Translations under genes and position numbers: made by a program
Assembly (NCBI GenBank): GCA_013215515.1
Contig: JABSPC010000032.1
Location: 1-9,397 of the forward strand
Reading direction: 5' to 3'
DNA: 9,397 nucleotides
From: Crocinitomicaceae bacterium
GTDB lineage: Bacteria > Bacteroidota > Bacteroidia > Flavobacteriales_D > Crocinitomicaceae
Shown here: piece by piece, positions 7,940 to 9,397 of the stretch
How positions within the stretch are numbered: position 1 is the stretch's first letter
Layout: each line of letters opens with the position of its first letter
Notes under the pieces: generated by a model
Told to the model about the DNA's origin: nothing
What the model saw: only the letters and a program-made list of their open reading frames with translations
Databases searched by the model: none

Positions 7940-8338
7940 TTACATCTTAAAAACGATCGGTAATGTAATTTTGATCGTGATTGCGGCACCATCTTTTTGA
8001 GCAGGCTTCCAGTTCGGCATCGCTTCAACCATTCGAATGGCTTCCTTGTCCATTGCTTTGTGACCAGAAACTTTTTTCATATTCACATTGGTTACTTTTC
8101 CTGAAGTCGCAATCGTAAATTCTACGAAGACTTTTCCTTCTGGGCACGCTTTTTTCAAAGACTTAGGATACTTTGCTTCTTTAACTTCAGGCTCTTCTCC
8201 TTTTACAATTGACGGAGTGGACGTTGTGTTTTCTGGAGTGTTTTCCGCTGTCATTGACATAGAAAATAGAGCCAACCCTGCTAATACAGGAATTACTAAT
8301 AGATTTTTCATTGCGCTTAAGGAGCATCGATTTCGCAT
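7940..8338 (-). CDS. TonB C-terminal domain polypeptide (probable 3' part of a frame-split M56-TonB_C protein)
   Basis: The open frame gives 132 residues from the ATG at 8338. A more natural start, if the gene is separate, is the internal ATG at 8311 (M10, MKNLLVIPVLAG). Residues 11-30 form a single hydrophobic helix, followed by a Thr/Pro/Glu-rich linker (31-56). A complete TonB_C domain occupies about 57-132: YPKSLKKAC, EGKVFVEFTIATSGKV, D97 in AMDKEA, MPNWKPAQKDG and the final ITLPIVFKM. TonB_C domains couple inner-membrane energy to outer-membrane receptors in true TonB; in Bacteroidota they are also found as the tail of M56 peptidases, where their role is unclear. The frame overlaps the M56 frame by 125-152 nt and is shifted by +1 relative to it. 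The helix sits exactly where the fourth helix of an M56 protein is expected, so this is most likely the detached 3' part of that gene. A terminator follows 25 nt downstream. Confidence 0.75.
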   Translation of the reverse strand: MRNRCSLSAMKNLLVIPVLAGLALFSMSMTAENTPENTTSTPSIVKGEEPEVKEAKYPKSLKKACPEGKVFVEFTIATSGKVTNVNMKKVSGHKAMDKEAIRMVEAMPNWKPAQKDGAAITIKITLPIVFKM

Positions 8339-9026
8339 TAAATGTGTTCGTTAATTGTGGTGCAGTTGACTGAAAGTTTTCATCCAAAAGAATGCGCCCG
8401 TAATTCCATGCACTTATGTGTTCGTACATTACTTTTTGATCTGCGATGAATTCATGTTTTTCCTTCACCATTTTACTCCAAGCATAAATATCCGGGTTGA
8501 ACCAAAATAGAGACTTGAAAACGGCAAGGATGATAAGATCAACAGAATGGTATCCTCGACAATGTTCGCGCTCATGAATTAGAACTATTTCCTCGTTGTC
8601 CATTTGCTGTGGGTTCAGATAAATTCGATTGAAAAAAGAGTGCGTCGCCTCGTGAGAGTTCAAAAGATAGACCGATGCGCCATTGAATGATTTCAAGTAG
8701 GTCGCTTTCTTTGGCTTGATGATCGAATAGATTTGATAGATCAAAATAGCTAAGAACAATATCGTTCCAATGGCATAGATGATTGTTTCCGTTCCGATGA
8801 ATGATCGGGCTCTCAATAAAGTAACGGTAGGTAATTCTGAAACCCACGTCGCTGAAGAAGCCTCATTTGTAAACGAAATAAAGGGCAGGATAACAGATAT
8901 TATTGGAGTCAAGATCAAATAGAAGCGGTTGAAATGCAAATGCCTTTTCCCCTTCGAAAACAGAAGGAATAATCCAAAGAACATCAGAAGGTTTACGTTG
9001 ATTAATAAGAATTGTAATAAACTCAT
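8187..9026 (-). CDS. M56 (BlaR1-like) membrane metallopeptidase, lacking its fourth helix in this frame
   Basis: This 279-residue open frame has hydrophobic helices at about 4-23, 35-52 and 80-102, followed by a cytoplasmic zinc-peptidase domain with HEREH at 151-155 (catalytic E152) and a likely third ligand E192 in KHEFIAD. In BlaR1/MecR1 this domain leads to cleavage of the partner BlaI-type repressor after a signal is sensed outside. After LTNTFNAKSMLLKR (225-238), where Bacteroidota homologues normally continue into a fourth helix and a TonB_C domain, the frame instead runs into about 40 polar, basic, unfamiliar residues ending CKRRRA. The fourth helix and TonB_C domain are present at the same place in the +1 frame. 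A one-base difference in the five-base homopolymer at 8304-8308 would join both parts into a 361-residue protein. The ATG at 9026 overlaps the stop of the BlaI-like gene as ATGA, showing translational coupling. The call of M56 family is firm; whether this is a working gene is open. Confidence 0.82.
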   Translation of the reverse strand: MSLLQFLLINVNLLMFFGLFLLFSKGKRHLHFNRFYLILTPIISVILPFISFTNEASSATWVSELPTVTLLRARSFIGTETIIYAIGTILFLAILIYQIYSIIKPKKATYLKSFNGASVYLLNSHEATHSFFNRIYLNPQQMDNEEIVLIHEREHCRGYHSVDLIILAVFKSLFWFNPDIYAWSKMVKEKHEFIADQKVMYEHISAWNYGRILLDENFQSTAPQLTNTFNAKSMLLKRNEKSISNSCISRVGSIFYVNDSGKHSRKHNVHSVNCKRRRA

Positions 9027-9289
9027 GACTTTGATTTTTTAAGTTCCTTCATGATCTTTTCCAACTCGTCAACGCTGATGTCCTTTTCTTTTACGAAGAA
9101 AGAAACCATACTTTCGAATGACCCTGAGAAGTAATTGTCGACCAAGGTACGTGTCGATTGTTTTGTGTATCCTCCTTTGAATATCAATGGGAAATATTGA
9201 TGTGTTCGGCCGTAAGTCTTATGTCCAACAATTTTTTTCTTTTCTAGAATTCGAACCACTACTGTCCGATAAAAATATAAATTGAGCAA
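9023..9289 (-). CDS. BlaI/MecI/CopY family transcriptional repressor, N-terminally truncated
   Basis: This 88-residue frame matches the second half of a BlaI-type repressor. RTVVVRILEKKKIVGHKTYG (residues 8-27) corresponds to the end of the recognition helix and the wing, RTHQYFPL completes the wing, and NYFSGSFESMVSFFVKEKDI with DELEKIMKEL (52-85) forms the dimerisation helices. Complete family members have about 120 residues; the first 35-40, holding the first helices of the winged helix, are absent. The only in-frame start candidates are non-ATG, such as TTG at 9289, and the frame is closed by a stop near 9340. A protein made from here could still dimerise but probably could not bind DNA normally. 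Its stop overlaps the M56 start by 4 nt (ATGA), the standard repressor-sensor pairing. Family members repress their own operon until cleaved by the M56 partner. It is either a decayed gene or one affected by sequence errors upstream. Confidence 0.75.
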   Translation of the reverse strand: MLNLYFYRTVVVRILEKKKIVGHKTYGRTHQYFPLIFKGGYTKQSTRTLVDNYFSGSFESMVSFFVKEKDISVDELEKIMKELKKSKS

Positions 9290-9311
9290 TTTGCGTCCTA
9301 GAAGCCTTGAT
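9276..9311 (-). pseudogene. Possible remnant of the missing BlaI N-terminal helix in another frame
   Basis: Twelve minus-strand codons from 9311 to 9276 read IKASRTQIAQFI. BlaI proteins commonly begin with a helix of the form TKAEEQIMQ(I/F)(I/L)W, so K-A, Q-I, Q-F-I agree, with one extra residue between. It lies directly upstream of, and partly overlaps, the truncated repressor frame but in a different frame, and no ATG precedes it. If real, about 35 codons between this helix and the recognition helix have been lost. The match is short and may be chance. Confidence 0.25.
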
Positions 9312-9361
9312 TTTATTGGACTACTCTCTCGATCTTAAAAAGTAAGCCCCTAGTCTATGCT

Positions 9362-9395
9362 GAATTGAAATTTAATTGAAGTTGAGAATCAACCT
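9362..9395. repeat. Inverted and direct repeats upstream of the BlaI-like gene
   Basis: GTTGA (9381-9385) and TCAAC (9389-9393) form a perfect 5-bp inverted repeat with a 3-nt spacer. On the minus strand it extends to seven pairs with one G-T wobble (9379-9395). Beside it, AATTGAA occurs twice, 11 nt apart (9363-9369 and around 9373-9379). It could be an operator or the weak end of a transcript entering from beyond the window; nothing decides between these. Confidence 0.25.
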
Positions 9396-9397
9396 CT

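Noticed and set aside
8305..8330. A programmed frameshift signal, considered because the M56 and TonB_C frames differ by +1 and a CTT-AAG codon pair and a run of five A lie nearby on the coding strand.
   Set aside because: No canonical slippery heptamer, stop codon at the shift point, internal Shine-Dalgarno site or clear downstream structure was seen. A one-base lesion or sequence error explains it more simply, so it is mentioned only as an alternative.
8088..8354. Plus-strand 88-codon frame opposite the TonB_C and M56 region.
   Set aside because: It is antisense to a recognisable TonB_C domain; its sequence shows no domain or signal of its own.
1..9397. A defence island, mobile element, CRISPR array or biosynthetic cluster.
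   Set aside because: No transposase, integrase, nuclease, toxin, repeat array, tRNA or multi-domain synthase could be found on either strand. The gene content is ordinary peptidase, envelope and regulatory genes.

Overview
The window looks like chromosomal DNA of a Bacteroidota bacterium, probably Flavobacteriales or a relative. The support is AT-rich coding sequence, almost no Shine-Dalgarno sites, two intergenic matches to the Bacteroidota promoter pattern (TTTG, about 20 nt, TAnnTTTG), a very large AsmA-like protein, and a BlaI/M56/TonB_C gene row typical of this phylum. No rRNA, tRNA, CRISPR array, transposase or phage gene is visible. The assignment is inference from sequence style, not a database match.

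Left part (1-4100): a secreted, probably lipid-anchored S37-type serine peptidase on the + strand runs tail to tail, with 1 nt between stop codons, into a two-gene minus-strand operon. That operon encodes an ornithine cyclodeaminase/mu-crystallin family reductase (3153-4100), which overlaps by 8 nt the start of a three-domain aminopeptidase P (1370-3160). All three can be connected to proline: characterised S37 enzymes cut after proline, aminopeptidase P cuts before it, and several mu-crystallin-family enzymes reduce cyclic imines to proline or pipecolate. A proline-peptide salvage locus is therefore a reasonable but unproven reading.

Middle (4101-7811): a 154-nt divergent intergenic region carries candidate promoters for both directions. 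It is followed by a 1079-residue AsmA-like inner-membrane-anchored protein ending in a run of lysines, and, converging on it, a 101-residue protein of unknown function with three membrane segments.

Right part (7812-9397, minus strand): a BlaI-type repressor, an M56 (BlaR1-like) membrane metallopeptidase and a TonB_C-domain polypeptide lie in transcription order and end at a good candidate intrinsic terminator. The locus looks damaged or unusual in two places. The repressor lacks the first half of its winged helix and has only a TTG start. The M56 and TonB_C parts, normally one fused protein in this phylum, lie in different frames, with the break between the protease domain and the expected fourth membrane helix. 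This is the most interesting part of the window. I do not see evidence of a wholly new system; the rest is ordinary chromosomal gene content.
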